Shown here piece after piece: positions 9,898-18,449 of a DNA stretch of 64,000 nucleotides (its first letter is position 1; each line of letters begins with the position of its first letter). Both the position numbers and the translations under genes were made by a program. The notes beneath the pieces are model-generated. The model searched no databases. It had not been told where the DNA came from and saw only the letters and a list, made by a program, of their open reading frames with translations. The DNA is from Acetobacter oryzifermentans (GTDB lineage Bacteria > Pseudomonadota > Alphaproteobacteria > Acetobacterales > Acetobacteraceae): positions 2,438,501 to 2,502,500 of the forward strand of contig NZ_CP011120.1 of NCBI RefSeq assembly GCF_001628715.1. Direction: 5' to 3'.

Positions 9898-12753
9898 ATG
9901 ACATCCTCCGCCACGCCAAGCGCCAATCCATTACGGGCACTCGCAAAAGCCCATCAGTCCCCCTGGCTGGACTTCATCCGTCGCTCCTTTGTGGAGGATG
10001 GTTCACTGGCGCGCCTTGTGCAGGATGATGACATTCGTGGTGTCACCTCCAATCCTGCCATCTTCCAAAAAGCGATGGGAGAAGGCACGGAATATGATGC
10101 CCAGATGCGTGACATTCTGGCGCATGAAATTGTTTCCCCCGGAGCGCTCTACGAAAAACTGGCCGTTACAGACATTAAGGCAGCCGCCCGTGTTCTGGCC
10201 CCGGTGTATGAGCAGGCTCGTGGCAAGGATGGCTTTGTAAGCCTAGAGGTTTCTCCGTATCTGGCACGAGATCTGGCAGGCACAACACATGAAGCCGCCC
10301 GCTTGTGGGCGGATGTGGCTGAGCCCAACCTGATGGTCAAAATTCCCGCAACGCCTGAAAGCATTCCGGCTATCCGAGCCAGCATTGCCGCAGGCATTAA
10401 CGTTAACGTCACGCTTATTTTCTCTCTGAATGCTTACAAAGATGTTGTTGATGCGTGGTTGAGTGGTCTGGAAGACCGGAAAGCCAAGGGCGGAGATCTC
10501 TCCCACGTTGCCTCCGTTGCCTCCTTCTTTGTCAGCCGGATTGACAGCAAGATTGATGCAGAAATTGATCGGCGCGTTGCTGCTGGGGATAAAGATGCCG
10601 CAGCCCTGAAAGCTCTACGCGGCAAAGTTGCCATTGCGAATGCCAAGATGGCCTATGTTTACTGGCAGGAAATTATGCAAACGCCGCGCTGGAAAGCGCT
10701 GGAAGATGCAGGTGCGCAAACTCAGCGCCTTCTGTGGGCCTCTACCGGCACCAAAGATAAAGCCTATAGCGATGTGCTGTATGTTGATAGCCTGATCGGC
10801 CCGCAAACCGTTAACACTCTGCCGCCTGCGACTATGGATGCCTTCCGTGACCACGGCACTGTGGCTGAAACACTTGGTACAGATATCGCCGATGCCCGAC
10901 AGGTGATGGAAGATACCCAGCGCCTTGGTCTGGATCTGGAAGGAATTACCAAAACCCTTGTAGATGAAGGCGTGCTATCCTTTGCAGATGCCTTTGATGG
11001 GCTACTGGGCTCTGTTGCTGCCAAACAGGCCACCCTTTTGGGCGATAAACTCACCACCCTGAAAACAAGCCTGCCAGCCGATTTTCAGGAAGCAGTTAAC
11101 AAAGGCCTCACCGCCTGGCGCAAATCTGGCTCTATCCGCCACATCTGGGCCAAAGATGCCGCGGTATGGACCAATGGGCCAGAAGCCAAATGGCTAAACT
11201 GGCTGAATACGGTAGACGACCGCCTGCACCATATTGGGGATCTGGAAGCTTTTCAGGCTGAAGTGAAGGCCCGCGGTTTCCATCAGGTTCTGCTGATGGG
11301 CATGGGGGGGTCCAGCCTTGGGCCAGAAGTGCTGGCCATGACCTTTGGCAAGCACGAAGGCTTTGGCCACCTTTACGTGCTGGACAGCACGGACCCGCAG
11401 CAGGTTGCCGCTTTTGAAAAGAAGATAGATCCGCACCACACGCTGTTTATTGTGGCCTCCAAATCCGGCAGCACGCTGGAGCCCAATATCATGCTGGCCT
11501 ATTTTCAGGATCTGGCCAAACGGGCACTGAAAGAAAAAGCGGGTTCACATTTTGTAGCCATTACAGACCCGGGCTCTAAGCTGGAAGCCTTTGCCAAGGC
11601 CGAGGGATTCTGGAAGATTTTTGCCGGTGACCCACAGATTGGTGGTCGTTACTCTGTTCTTTCTAATTTTGGCATGGTGCCTGCTGCGGCAGCCGGTGTA
11701 CCTCTACGCTTGTTCCTTGAAGATGCACTGCGGGGTGTACGCATGTGCGATGGCAGCGTGCCACCCGTGTCCAACCCCGGCGTTTTGCTTGGCACCATTA
11801 TGGGCGTTGCCGCCACACGGTTTGGCCGCGATAAGCTGACGATTATCGCCACGCCACAAATCATGGATTTTGGCGCGTGGATGGAACAGCTTATTGCTGA
11901 ATCCACCGGCAAACATGGCAAGGGCATCATCCCCATTGACGATGAAACACTGGGGGGGCCCAAGCGCTACGGCACAGACAGGCTGTTTGTTTATCTGCGC
12001 CTCGCCACCGAACATCGGCATGAGCAGGACGAAGCCATTTCAACCCTGATTGATGCCGGGCAGCCTGTCATTACCATCAACTTCCATAACAGACGCCAGA
12101 TCGCGCAGGAGTTCTTCCGTTGGGAGATTGCAACCGCTGTTGCAGGTGCATTCCTGAACATTGATCCGTTTGATCAGCCAGATGTTGAATCCACCAAGAT
12201 TGAAACACGCAAGCTGATGGAAGCGTACGAAAAAACCGGCAAACTGCCCGCAGAAGAACCTTTTGCACAGCACGGCCCGCTGGTGTTTTTTGCAGATCAA
12301 GCAAATGCGAACGCCCTTAAGGGAGATACAGCAACAGCTATCCTGAAAGCACACTTTGACCGCGTAAAAACCGGAGATTACGTGGGACTTCTGGCTTACA
12401 TTGAACGCAACCGTGAAACACTGGAATGGATCCAGCATGTGCGCTTGCATGTGCGAGATGCCAAAACCATTGCCACGGCAGCAGAATTTGGCCCGCGCTT
12501 TCTACACTCCACCGGTCAGGCTTACAAAGGTGGACCCAACACGGGTGTTTTCCTGCAAATTACTGCGGATGATGCGCGAGACCTCCCCGTGCCGGGCACA
12601 GGTTATTCCTTTGGTGTTGTCAAAGCCGCTCAGGCACGTGGAGATTTTGACGTGCTAGCCGAACGCAAACGCCGTGCCCTGCGCGTGCATATTAAAGGAA
12701 ATCTAAAAGAAGGCCTTGCAGCGCTTGCTTCCGCCCTGCATGACGCCCTGTAA
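9898..12753 (+). CDS. tal-pgi: Bifunctional transaldolase / glucose-6-phosphate isomerase
   Basis: This 951-residue fusion joins two enzymes of the same metabolic branch. Residues about 10-375 are a transaldolase, with VTSNPAIFQKAM near the start, the Schiff-base lysine segment NLMVKIPAT, and NVTLIFS. Residues about 400-951 are a phosphoglucose isomerase, with MGMGGSSLGPEV, IVASKSGSTLEPN and GRYSVLSNFGMVPAAAAG. Such fusions are known from acetic acid bacteria and some other lineages, where they connect fructose-6-phosphate directly to both branches. Both halves appear intact with no frameshift. It lies 21 bp upstream of gnd and is surely cotranscribed with tkt. Confidence 0.95.
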   Translation: MTSSATPSANPLRALAKAHQSPWLDFIRRSFVEDGSLARLVQDDDIRGVTSNPAIFQKAMGEGTEYDAQMRDILAHEIVSPGALYEKLAVTDIKAAARVLAPVYEQARGKDGFVSLEVSPYLARDLAGTTHEAARLWADVAEPNLMVKIPATPESIPAIRASIAAGINVNVTLIFSLNAYKDVVDAWLSGLEDRKAKGGDLSHVASVASFFVSRIDSKIDAEIDRRVAAGDKDAAALKALRGKVAIANAKMAYVYWQEIMQTPRWKALEDAGAQTQRLLWASTGTKDKAYSDVLYVDSLIGPQTVNTLPPATMDAFRDHGTVAETLGTDIADARQVMEDTQRLGLDLEGITKTLVDEGVLSFADAFDGLLGSVAAKQATLLGDKLTTLKTSLPADFQEAVNKGLTAWRKSGSIRHIWAKDAAVWTNGPEAKWLNWLNTVDDRLHHIGDLEAFQAEVKARGFHQVLLMGMGGSSLGPEVLAMTFGKHEGFGHLYVLDSTDPQQVAAFEKKIDPHHTLFIVASKSGSTLEPNIMLAYFQDLAKRALKEKAGSHFVAITDPGSKLEAFAKAEGFWKIFAGDPQIGGRYSVLSNFGMVPAAAAGVPLRLFLEDALRGVRMCDGSVPPVSNPGVLLGTIMGVAATRFGRDKLTIIATPQIMDFGAWMEQLIAESTGKHGKGIIPIDDETLGGPKRYGTDRLFVYLRLATEHRHEQDEAISTLIDAGQPVITINFHNRRQIAQEFFRWEIATAVAGAFLNIDPFDQPDVESTKIETRKLMEAYEKTGKLPAEEPFAQHGPLVFFADQANANALKGDTATAILKAHFDRVKTGDYVGLLAYIERNRETLEWIQHVRLHVRDAKTIATAAEFGPRFLHSTGQAYKGGPNTGVFLQITADDARDLPVPGTGYSFGVVKAAQARGDFDVLAERKRRALRVHIKGNLKEGLAALASALHDAL

Positions 12754-12774
12754 AATATCAGACAGGAGAACATT

Positions 12775-13773
12775 ATGCAGATTGGCATTGTTGGACTGGG
12801 CAGAATGGGCGGCAACATTGCCGTCCGCCTGACACGGCACGGGCACGACGTTGTTGTTTATGACCGCGATACCGCAATGGTGGAAAAAACCGTTGCCCGC
12901 GCAGAAGCCGGTCGTGCTATTGCCGCCAGCAACCTTGCCGATGTGGTGGAAAAGCTGAACGGACCCAAAAGAATTGTGTGGTCCATGCTTCCGGCTGGCG
13001 CCATTACGGAAGAAACCGTAATGGCTTTGGCTGGCCTGATGCAAAAAGGCGATATCGTTATTGATGGTGGCAACACCTATTACAAAGATGATATCCGCCG
13101 CGCCAAAATGCTGGCTGAGAAGGGCATTGATTACATTGATGTCGGCACATCTGGCGGTGTGTGGGGCTTAGACCGTGGCTACTGCATGATGTATGGCGGC
13201 CCGCGTGAAGCCGCCGATCATATTGATCCTATTCTGGCCTCTCTGGCACCGGGCATTGGAGATATCCCTCGCACGCCAGGCCGTGATCACGCAGACCTCG
13301 ACCCCCGTGCGGAACAAGGCTACCTTTACTGTGGCCCTGCCGGATCAGGCCATTTTGTTAAAATGGTTCATAACGGTATTGAATACGGCATGATGCAGGC
13401 CTTTGCCGAAGGCTTTGACGTGATGTACCGCAAGGACTCACCACTTTTAGCAGAAGATGAACGTTTCTCTCTCAACATGGCAGATATTGCCGAAGTCTGG
13501 CGCCGTGGCAGCGTGGTATCTTCTTGGTTGCTAGACCTTACGGCTCAGGCTCTGGCCAAAAATGGTGAACTTTCTGAATTCAGCGGTGAAGTGAGTGATT
13601 CGGGTGAAGGCCGCTGGACAATCGAAGCCGCTATTGAAGAATCTGTGCCCGTGCCGGTTATGACAGCCGCACTGTTCACGCGCTTCCGTTCACGCAGTGG
13701 CAATACATTTGCAGAAAAAGTGCTATCTGCCATGCGTTTTGGCTTTGGTGGCCACGTAGAAAACAAGAACTAA
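12775..13773 (+). CDS. gnd: 6-Phosphogluconate dehydrogenase, decarboxylating (short form)
   Basis: This 332-residue enzyme oxidises and decarboxylates 6-phosphogluconate to ribulose 5-phosphate. It shows the N-terminal Rossmann motif [16 protein letters not shown], the substrate region [18 protein letters not shown], and the [21 protein letters not shown] helix with the catalytic Lys. At about 330 residues it belongs to the short (YqeC/GndA) class rather than the 470-residue class. In that class NAD+ use is common, but cofactor preference here is inference. A GACAGGAG ribosome binding site lies upstream of the ATG. It follows tal-pgi by 21 bp. Confidence 0.94.
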   Translation: MQIGIVGLGRMGGNIAVRLTRHGHDVVVYDRDTAMVEKTVARAEAGRAIAASNLADVVEKLNGPKRIVWSMLPAGAITEETVMALAGLMQKGDIVIDGGNTYYKDDIRRAKMLAEKGIDYIDVGTSGGVWGLDRGYCMMYGGPREAADHIDPILASLAPGIGDIPRTPGRDHADLDPRAEQGYLYCGPAGSGHFVKMVHNGIEYGMMQAFAEGFDVMYRKDSPLLAEDERFSLNMADIAEVWRRGSVVSSWLLDLTAQALAKNGELSEFSGEVSDSGEGRWTIEAAIEESVPVPVMTAALFTRFRSRSGNTFAEKVLSAMRFGFGGHVENKN

Positions 13774-13809
13774 CATAACATTTTAAACGCAGTGCAGGAG
13801 TCGGGAAGT

Positions 13810-14697
13810 ATGACAGATAACGGACAGAACGGACTCAACCCGGGCCGTCCGCCTGCTTCCCGCATCCGCCTTGTTGTGTCTGACATGGATGGCACGCTGC
13901 TTACGCCGGAAAAACAGGTTACCCGGCATAGTATTGCCGCTATCCAGGCTCTTCAGCAGGCCGGTGTGCCTGTTTGTCTTGTTAGCAGCCGCCCTCCGGG
14001 TGGGATGGAAATGTATTTTGATGTGCTGGGCCTGCACACGCCTTATGGCGCGCTGAATGGTGGCACCATTTTTAATGCAGACCGCACAATCCGCTCTCGC
14101 CTCTCACTAGACCCCGAAGCTGTTCAGGAAACCTTGGATATGCTGAAGGTGCATGACATTGATGCCTGGCTCTTCCGTGGGCATGAGTGGTTGGTAACTA
14201 ATGCAACCGGCGCATATGTAGAACCCGAAGCAAAAGCCGTGCGCATGACCCCTACAGCGGTGCCATCGTTTGATGATTACCAGCTGGATGTTGGCAAGGT
14301 GACTGGATCTTCTGCCGATTATGAAGCCTTGATGCGTCAGGAGCTGGAAATCGGGCAGTTGCTAGAAGGCCGCGCCAGTGTAGCCCGCTCCTGCCAATGC
14401 TTTTTAGATATCACCCCCAAAGATGCCAACAAGGGCTACGCCCTGCGCCAATTGGCCAATTTGTACAACGTACCCATAGAAGAAGTGGCCTGCATTGGGG
14501 ATATGAACAACGATGTGCCCATGCTCTCCATCGGTGGGCTTTCTATTGCGATGGGGCAGTCAAAACCCGAAGTGGCGGAAACAGCCCATTTTGTAACGGC
14601 CCCGAATTCAGAAGATGGCTGGGCCAAGGCTATAGAACAGTTTGTATTGCCCCGCGTGGCTCCTCTTTCAGACACGGCAGGAAAGACAGTATCGTGA
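13810..14697 (+). CDS. Cof-type HAD-family sugar phosphatase
   Basis: This 295-residue HAD hydrolase carries motif I VVSDMDGTLL with the nucleophile Asp, motif II CLVSSRPP, a Cof-type C2 cap domain (about 90-200), motif III Lys in ITPKDANKGYALRQL, and motif IV IGDMNNDVPML. These enzymes dephosphorylate sugar phosphates and other small phosphoesters. Its position between gnd and pgl suggests a substrate from the pentose-phosphate or gluconate pathway, but this is inference. The ATG at 13810 is chosen over a GTG at 13792 because GGAG is nine bases upstream. Its TGA overlaps the GTG start of pgl. Confidence 0.87.
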   Translation: MTDNGQNGLNPGRPPASRIRLVVSDMDGTLLTPEKQVTRHSIAAIQALQQAGVPVCLVSSRPPGGMEMYFDVLGLHTPYGALNGGTIFNADRTIRSRLSLDPEAVQETLDMLKVHDIDAWLFRGHEWLVTNATGAYVEPEAKAVRMTPTAVPSFDDYQLDVGKVTGSSADYEALMRQELEIGQLLEGRASVARSCQCFLDITPKDANKGYALRQLANLYNVPIEEVACIGDMNNDVPMLSIGGLSIAMGQSKPEVAETAHFVTAPNSEDGWAKAIEQFVLPRVAPLSDTAGKTVS

Positions 14698-15440
14698 CAG
14701 AACAGAATACCGCCACCGGTGCCCTGCACATTTCTGCAACACGAGACAGCCTGATGCATGATCTGGCTGACTGGCTTGTTAAGCAGACGCTCCAGCGCCC
14801 GGAAGCTCCCTTCCGCATTGCGCTAAGTGGAGGTAGCACGCCGCAACATCTCTACCGCCTGATGACAGAAGAACCCTATGTCAGCCGCTTTCCGTGGCAG
14901 CGCATGCAGTTTTTTCTGGGAGATGACAGGTTTGTGCCGCACGATCATGCAGATAGCAATTATGGCATGATCCGCCGCCTGCTGTTTTCCCGCGTGCCTG
15001 TGCCCGCAGAAAACATCTTTCCCATGCCGGATAAAGGTACTGCGGAGCAAGCTGCCAAGGACTATGAAGCCACCCTGAAACAGATCTATCACGGAGATGC
15101 CCTTCAGGCAGGCAAACCCCTTTTTGACGTAAACCTACTGGGCTTAGGCACGGATGGGCACACGGCCTCGCTTTTCCCTGGTCAGCCGGTGTTACAGGAA
15201 CGCACCGCGTGGGTTGCCCCTTGCGTGCCGCCTGTTGCCCCCCACACGCGACTGACACTGACATACCCGGCTATTCATGCCAGCCGACACGTTATTTTTC
15301 TGGTAGAAGGGGCAGACAAGAAAGAAGCTGTTACCCGCGTAAGAGCGCAGGATCCTGCCTGCCCCGCCAGCGCCATTACCAGTGCAGGAAATCTGATCTG
15401 GTTTTTAGATCAGCCCGCCGCTCCCGCACCGCAGAACTAA
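14694..15440 (+). CDS. pgl: 6-Phosphogluconolactonase
   Basis: This 248-residue enzyme hydrolyses 6-phosphogluconolactone to 6-phosphogluconate and belongs to the glucosamine-6-phosphate isomerase/NagB-like fold. Clear marks are FRIALSGGSTPQHLYRLM, QFFLGDDRFVPHDHADSNYGM and LLGLGTDGHTASLFPG. The start is a GTG that overlaps the TGA of the HAD gene by four bases. A longer open frame upstream is just read-through of the HAD region. Together with gnd, tkt, tal-pgi and rpiA it makes this operon cover most of the pentose-phosphate cycle. The glucose-6-phosphate dehydrogenase gene is missing from the window. Confidence 0.93.
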   Translation: MTEQNTATGALHISATRDSLMHDLADWLVKQTLQRPEAPFRIALSGGSTPQHLYRLMTEEPYVSRFPWQRMQFFLGDDRFVPHDHADSNYGMIRRLLFSRVPVPAENIFPMPDKGTAEQAAKDYEATLKQIYHGDALQAGKPLFDVNLLGLGTDGHTASLFPGQPVLQERTAWVAPCVPPVAPHTRLTLTYPAIHASRHVIFLVEGADKKEAVTRVRAQDPACPASAITSAGNLIWFLDQPAAPAPQN

Positions 15441-15456
15441 CAGGATACAAACAGGC

Positions 15457-16170
15457 ATGACCGCAACACCGCCCGATCCCGCTGCAGCCTTCAAACAGCA
15501 GGCTGCCATTAAAGCTGCATCTCTTGTGCAAGATGGCATGGCCGTTGGCCTTGGCACGGGTTCTACCGCCAAATTTGTTGTTGCTGAACTTGGCCGCCGT
15601 GTGCGGGAAGAAGGGCTGCGTATCCGCGCCATTCCTACATCCAGTGTCACAGAAAAACAGGCCAGAGAAGAAGGTATCCCCCTCACCACTTTTGGGGAAC
15701 AGCCAGAACTTGATATCGCCATAGACGGGGCGGATGAAATTGAACCACGCACCCTCAACCTCATCAAAGGTTTGGGTGGCGCTCTGTTATGGGAAAAAAT
15801 AGTGGCCTCTGCCGCCAAGCAGTTTGTGGTGGTGGCCGATGCCACCAAATATGTAGACCATCTGGGTGCAAAATGCCCTCTGCCAGTAGAAGTTATTCCT
15901 TTTGGCTGGGAAAATGTTGCACGCCAACTGGGGGCACTGGGCGCACATGTTACACCACGCCGTAACCGTGATGCCTCTTTCTATCTGACAGATGAGAAGA
16001 ACCTGATCATGGATTGCGTGTTTGGCCCCATGATGGAACCTGAAAAGCTGGGCCGCTCCATTCTGGAAATTGTTGGTGTGGTTGAACACGGGTTGTTCCT
16101 GCATATGGCGCGCCAAACCATTACTGCTGGGCCAGAAGGCATACGCATCCTCACCCCACAGCAGGATTAA
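15457..16170 (+). CDS. rpiA: Ribose-5-phosphate isomerase A
   Basis: This 237-residue isomerase interconverts ribose 5-phosphate and ribulose 5-phosphate. Motifs include MAVGLGTGSTAKFVV (phosphate loop), IAIDGADEIEP with the catalytic acidic residues, and LIKGLGGALLWEKIVA with the conserved Lys. Length is typical of RpiA. It follows pgl by 16 bp and precedes the gluconate kinase by 10 bp, in the same operon. Confidence 0.95.
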   Translation: MTATPPDPAAAFKQQAAIKAASLVQDGMAVGLGTGSTAKFVVAELGRRVREEGLRIRAIPTSSVTEKQAREEGIPLTTFGEQPELDIAIDGADEIEPRTLNLIKGLGGALLWEKIVASAAKQFVVVADATKYVDHLGAKCPLPVEVIPFGWENVARQLGALGAHVTPRRNRDASFYLTDEKNLIMDCVFGPMMEPEKLGRSILEIVGVVEHGLFLHMARQTITAGPEGIRILTPQQD

Positions 16171-16180
16171 AACATCACCC

Positions 16181-16765
16181 ATGCCACAGAATGCTTCTGC
16201 CCACCCTACAGACAGCACACTCCCTGCCCAACCAGCAGCACGGGGTATTACCCGACACCTACTGGTTATTATGGGTGTATGCGGGTCTGGCAAAAGCACT
16301 GTGGCTGAAGGGTTGCATAATGAATTGGGGTGGCCCTGGCTGGATGCAGATAGCCTGCATTCTGCCTCCAGCATTGAAAAAATGGCCCACGGCGTTCCAC
16401 TGACAGATGAAGACCGCCAAGGCTGGTTGGCCCGTTGCCATGCCTGGTTGGCAGAAAAACAAAAAGCCGGAACGGGCGGTATCCTTGCCTGTTCCGCCCT
16501 CCGCCGCGTTTATCGTGATCGACTTCAGCAAGATGGCGTACAGCCTATATTTATCTATTTAAGCGCAGATACATCTGTGCTGGCACAAAGGTTAAAAACC
16601 CGGGCCGACCACTTTATGCCTGCCTCTTTATTGCCTAGCCAGTTGGAAACGCTGGAACCGCCACAAGCGGATGAGAAAGCGCTTACTTTTTCCGTGCTCC
16701 CAGAACCAGCAGAAATTATCGCAGAAATTCTGACACGCTTGAGAACTCTTCCCTTAAACATGTAA
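16181..16765 (+). CDS. gntK: Gluconokinase
   Basis: This 194-residue P-loop kinase phosphorylates gluconate to 6-phosphogluconate, feeding the pathway encoded upstream. The N-terminus has an extra Thr/Ala/Pro-rich stretch of about 25 residues. Walker A follows in VIMGVCGSGKSTVAEGL, then the substrate segment WLDADSLHSASSIEKMAHGVPLTDEDRQGWL and the lid motif ACSALRRVYRDRL. The usual start is placed at ATG 16181, ten bases after rpiA; the frame is open further upstream but overlaps rpiA. In acetic acid bacteria gluconate is made abundantly by periplasmic glucose oxidation, so the operon would channel imported gluconate into the pentose-phosphate route (inference). Confidence 0.93.
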   Translation: MPQNASAHPTDSTLPAQPAARGITRHLLVIMGVCGSGKSTVAEGLHNELGWPWLDADSLHSASSIEKMAHGVPLTDEDRQGWLARCHAWLAEKQKAGTGGILACSALRRVYRDRLQQDGVQPIFIYLSADTSVLAQRLKTRADHFMPASLLPSQLETLEPPQADEKALTFSVLPEPAEIIAEILTRLRTLPLNM

Positions 16766-16783
16766 ACGCTACGGGAGAAGCTA

Positions 16784-17011
16784 GTGGGACACAATTACGC
16801 CAAACCCCTTACATCCGGGCAAAAAATGGAACGCCTGCTGGCACGTATTCCACCGGGTTGGCACATTGCGTTGGAGCGTCAGACTGGTGAGGCCACATGG
16901 CGTGCCCTTACACATGCCCCGGATAAAGAAGGAAGCTGGAGCGCACCTTATGCTGATCCAGCAGATGCATTGGAAGAAGCATGGCGCAACAATCGTTCAG
17001 TGCTTGTCTAA
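16784..17011 (+). CDS. Small hypothetical protein at the end of the pentose-phosphate operon
   Basis: A 75-residue protein starting with GTG, 18 bp after gntK, with a strong GGGAGAAG ribosome binding site at 16772-16779. It contains RLLARIPPGWHIALERQTGEATWRAL and a C-terminal DPADALEEAWRNN, suggesting a compact alpha/beta fold. No family is recognised and there is no signal peptide or membrane segment. Close spacing implies cotranscription with the sugar genes. Confidence 0.6.
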   Translation: MGHNYAKPLTSGQKMERLLARIPPGWHIALERQTGEATWRALTHAPDKEGSWSAPYADPADALEEAWRNNRSVLV

Positions 17012-17032
17012 TTTTTGCATGAAGCTAGGCCG

Positions 17033-17302
17033 CTACCGCCCTGCTTTTTCCGATGTCACCTTACGGTAGGGTTTGCCGGTTAGACTATTTATTCTAACCT
17101 TACGGGGGCGCTTGGGCGTTTCATCTGGCACAACGTGACACGGTACACCTTCAGCCTGCCGTGCTTTTGCAAAGCGTTGCGCATGTGAAAGTTGAGATGC
17201 CTGATAAAGCAGCTTGTCCCCCAGCATAACCTTGTGCTTACGCACGATAATTTTCCTCCAAGAGTTCACCATATCCACACTAACATGGTGCTTGTGGCGC
17301 AT
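17033..17302 (-). CDS. Small basic hypothetical protein
   Basis: An 89-residue, very basic protein with an N-terminus rich in His and Lys (MRHKHHVSVDMVNSWRK) and a C-terminal Arg/Lys/Pro segment (PKRPRKVRINSLTGKPYRK) that could bind nucleic acid. I recognise no family. It is convergent with the pentose-phosphate operon and divergent from the binding-protein gene at 17343; its 5' end is only 40 bp from that start. It may be real, but support is limited to an open frame and plausible composition. Confidence 0.45.
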   Translation of the reverse strand: MRHKHHVSVDMVNSWRKIIVRKHKVMLGDKLLYQASQLSHAQRFAKARQAEGVPCHVVPDETPKRPRKVRINSLTGKPYRKVTSEKAGR

Positions 17303-17342
17303 CTATCTGTATCCTATCGTATATAAAAACAGGATACGCTCC

Positions 17343-18365
17343 ATGCCTTCATTGCTGACACGCCTTTGTTGTTCCTCCCTGCTGATTGCGGGATTAGGCT
17401 CTTTTGTTGCTTCCTCCGCCATAGCACGCAGCGTTACGGATATGAGTGGCCATACCGTTGAGATCAAGGACGACCACCCAGCCATTGCAGACCTCTGGTT
17501 TGCCCATAATGAAATTTCCGTCATGCTGGGGGCCGCAGACCGTATCCGGGTTTCTGCCGAAAATCCAGTGGATAGCCCGTGGCTGTTCAAAGTGGCGCCT
17601 ATCATGAAAAACGCCCATACGGGCGTGCGGCCTGATACCGCCAGCGCAGAAAATTTGCTGGCCCTCAATATCGGTCTGGCTTTTGTGCCAACATCTGCAA
17701 AGGCAGAAGAACTACGCAGAATGGGCGTGCCCACTTTGTGCGCAGAATATACAACTCTGCCACAGATGCTAAAATCTATGGATATGACAGCCCAAGCGCT
17801 GGACACACCGAAAGCCACTCGGGTTGCTCAGTCTTACAAAGAGGACATGGAAGCAACGCTTAAGCAATTAAGCACCCGGTTGGCCAATCTGCCCGCCGCA
17901 GAACGCCCTCGCGTTTTGCATATTGCGCGCCTGAACCCATTGCAGATTGATGGTACAGACACACTGATAGATGCCTGGATACAAACTGCTGGCGGGCACA
18001 ATGCTGCGACGGTCAGCGGCAACCATCGCCCTGTTTCCTTTGAACAAATTGCTGTGTGGAATCCGGATGTCATTATTATCGGGGCCTCCGCAGGCATGCC
18101 GGACGCGGCCTCCCCTCTAAGGTCTCTGGCTGCTTTCAAAAACGGGCGGGCATGGATAAACCCACGAGGCGTATTTGCATGGGACAGATACGGCGCGGAG
18201 GAGCTACTTCAACTTCAATGGGTTGCGCAAAAACTGCACCCAGATCTTTTTGCAGATACGAATATGCACAAGGCCACACAGGCCTTTTACCGTAAGTTCT
18301 TCCATTATCCTTTAACAGATCAGGAAGCTGACCTTATTCTGGCTGGAAAACCACCTGCTCCATAA
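17343..18365 (+). CDS. Periplasmic substrate-binding protein (iron/siderophore or corrinoid type)
   Basis: This 340-residue protein has a signal peptide (residues about 1-29, LLIAGLGSFVASSAIA) followed by a PF01497-type metal-chelate binding fold of two lobes. Matching segments are TDMSGHTVEIKD near the N-terminus, a long central helix (about 130-175), PRVLHIARL, and the second-lobe WNPDVIIIGAS and GVFAWDRYGAEELLQLQWVAQKLHPDLF. Such proteins deliver ferric siderophores, haem or corrinoids to an ABC importer, but no permease or ATPase is adjacent, so the partner and ligand are unknown. An AGGA lies upstream of the ATG. The frame is open further 5', but that stretch contains the divergent small ORF. 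Confidence 0.8.
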   Translation: MPSLLTRLCCSSLLIAGLGSFVASSAIARSVTDMSGHTVEIKDDHPAIADLWFAHNEISVMLGAADRIRVSAENPVDSPWLFKVAPIMKNAHTGVRPDTASAENLLALNIGLAFVPTSAKAEELRRMGVPTLCAEYTTLPQMLKSMDMTAQALDTPKATRVAQSYKEDMEATLKQLSTRLANLPAAERPRVLHIARLNPLQIDGTDTLIDAWIQTAGGHNAATVSGNHRPVSFEQIAVWNPDVIIIGASAGMPDAASPLRSLAAFKNGRAWINPRGVFAWDRYGAEELLQLQWVAQKLHPDLFADTNMHKATQAFYRKFFHYPLTDQEADLILAGKPPAP

Positions 18366-18449
18366 CCAGCATGCATCATATTTCATAAAAGTGCATGACA
18401 CTTATGTGATGTGTTGGACGTTGGTCAGCCGTCCTGTTATGTCCAATTC

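Noticed and set aside
12040..12450. Minus-strand open frame inside tal-pgi
   Set aside because: It is Cys/Phe-rich shadow coding opposite a conserved enzyme with intact motifs.
15787..16374. Minus-strand open frame across rpiA and gntK
   Set aside because: It is antisense to two clearly recognised genes and has no recognisable domain.
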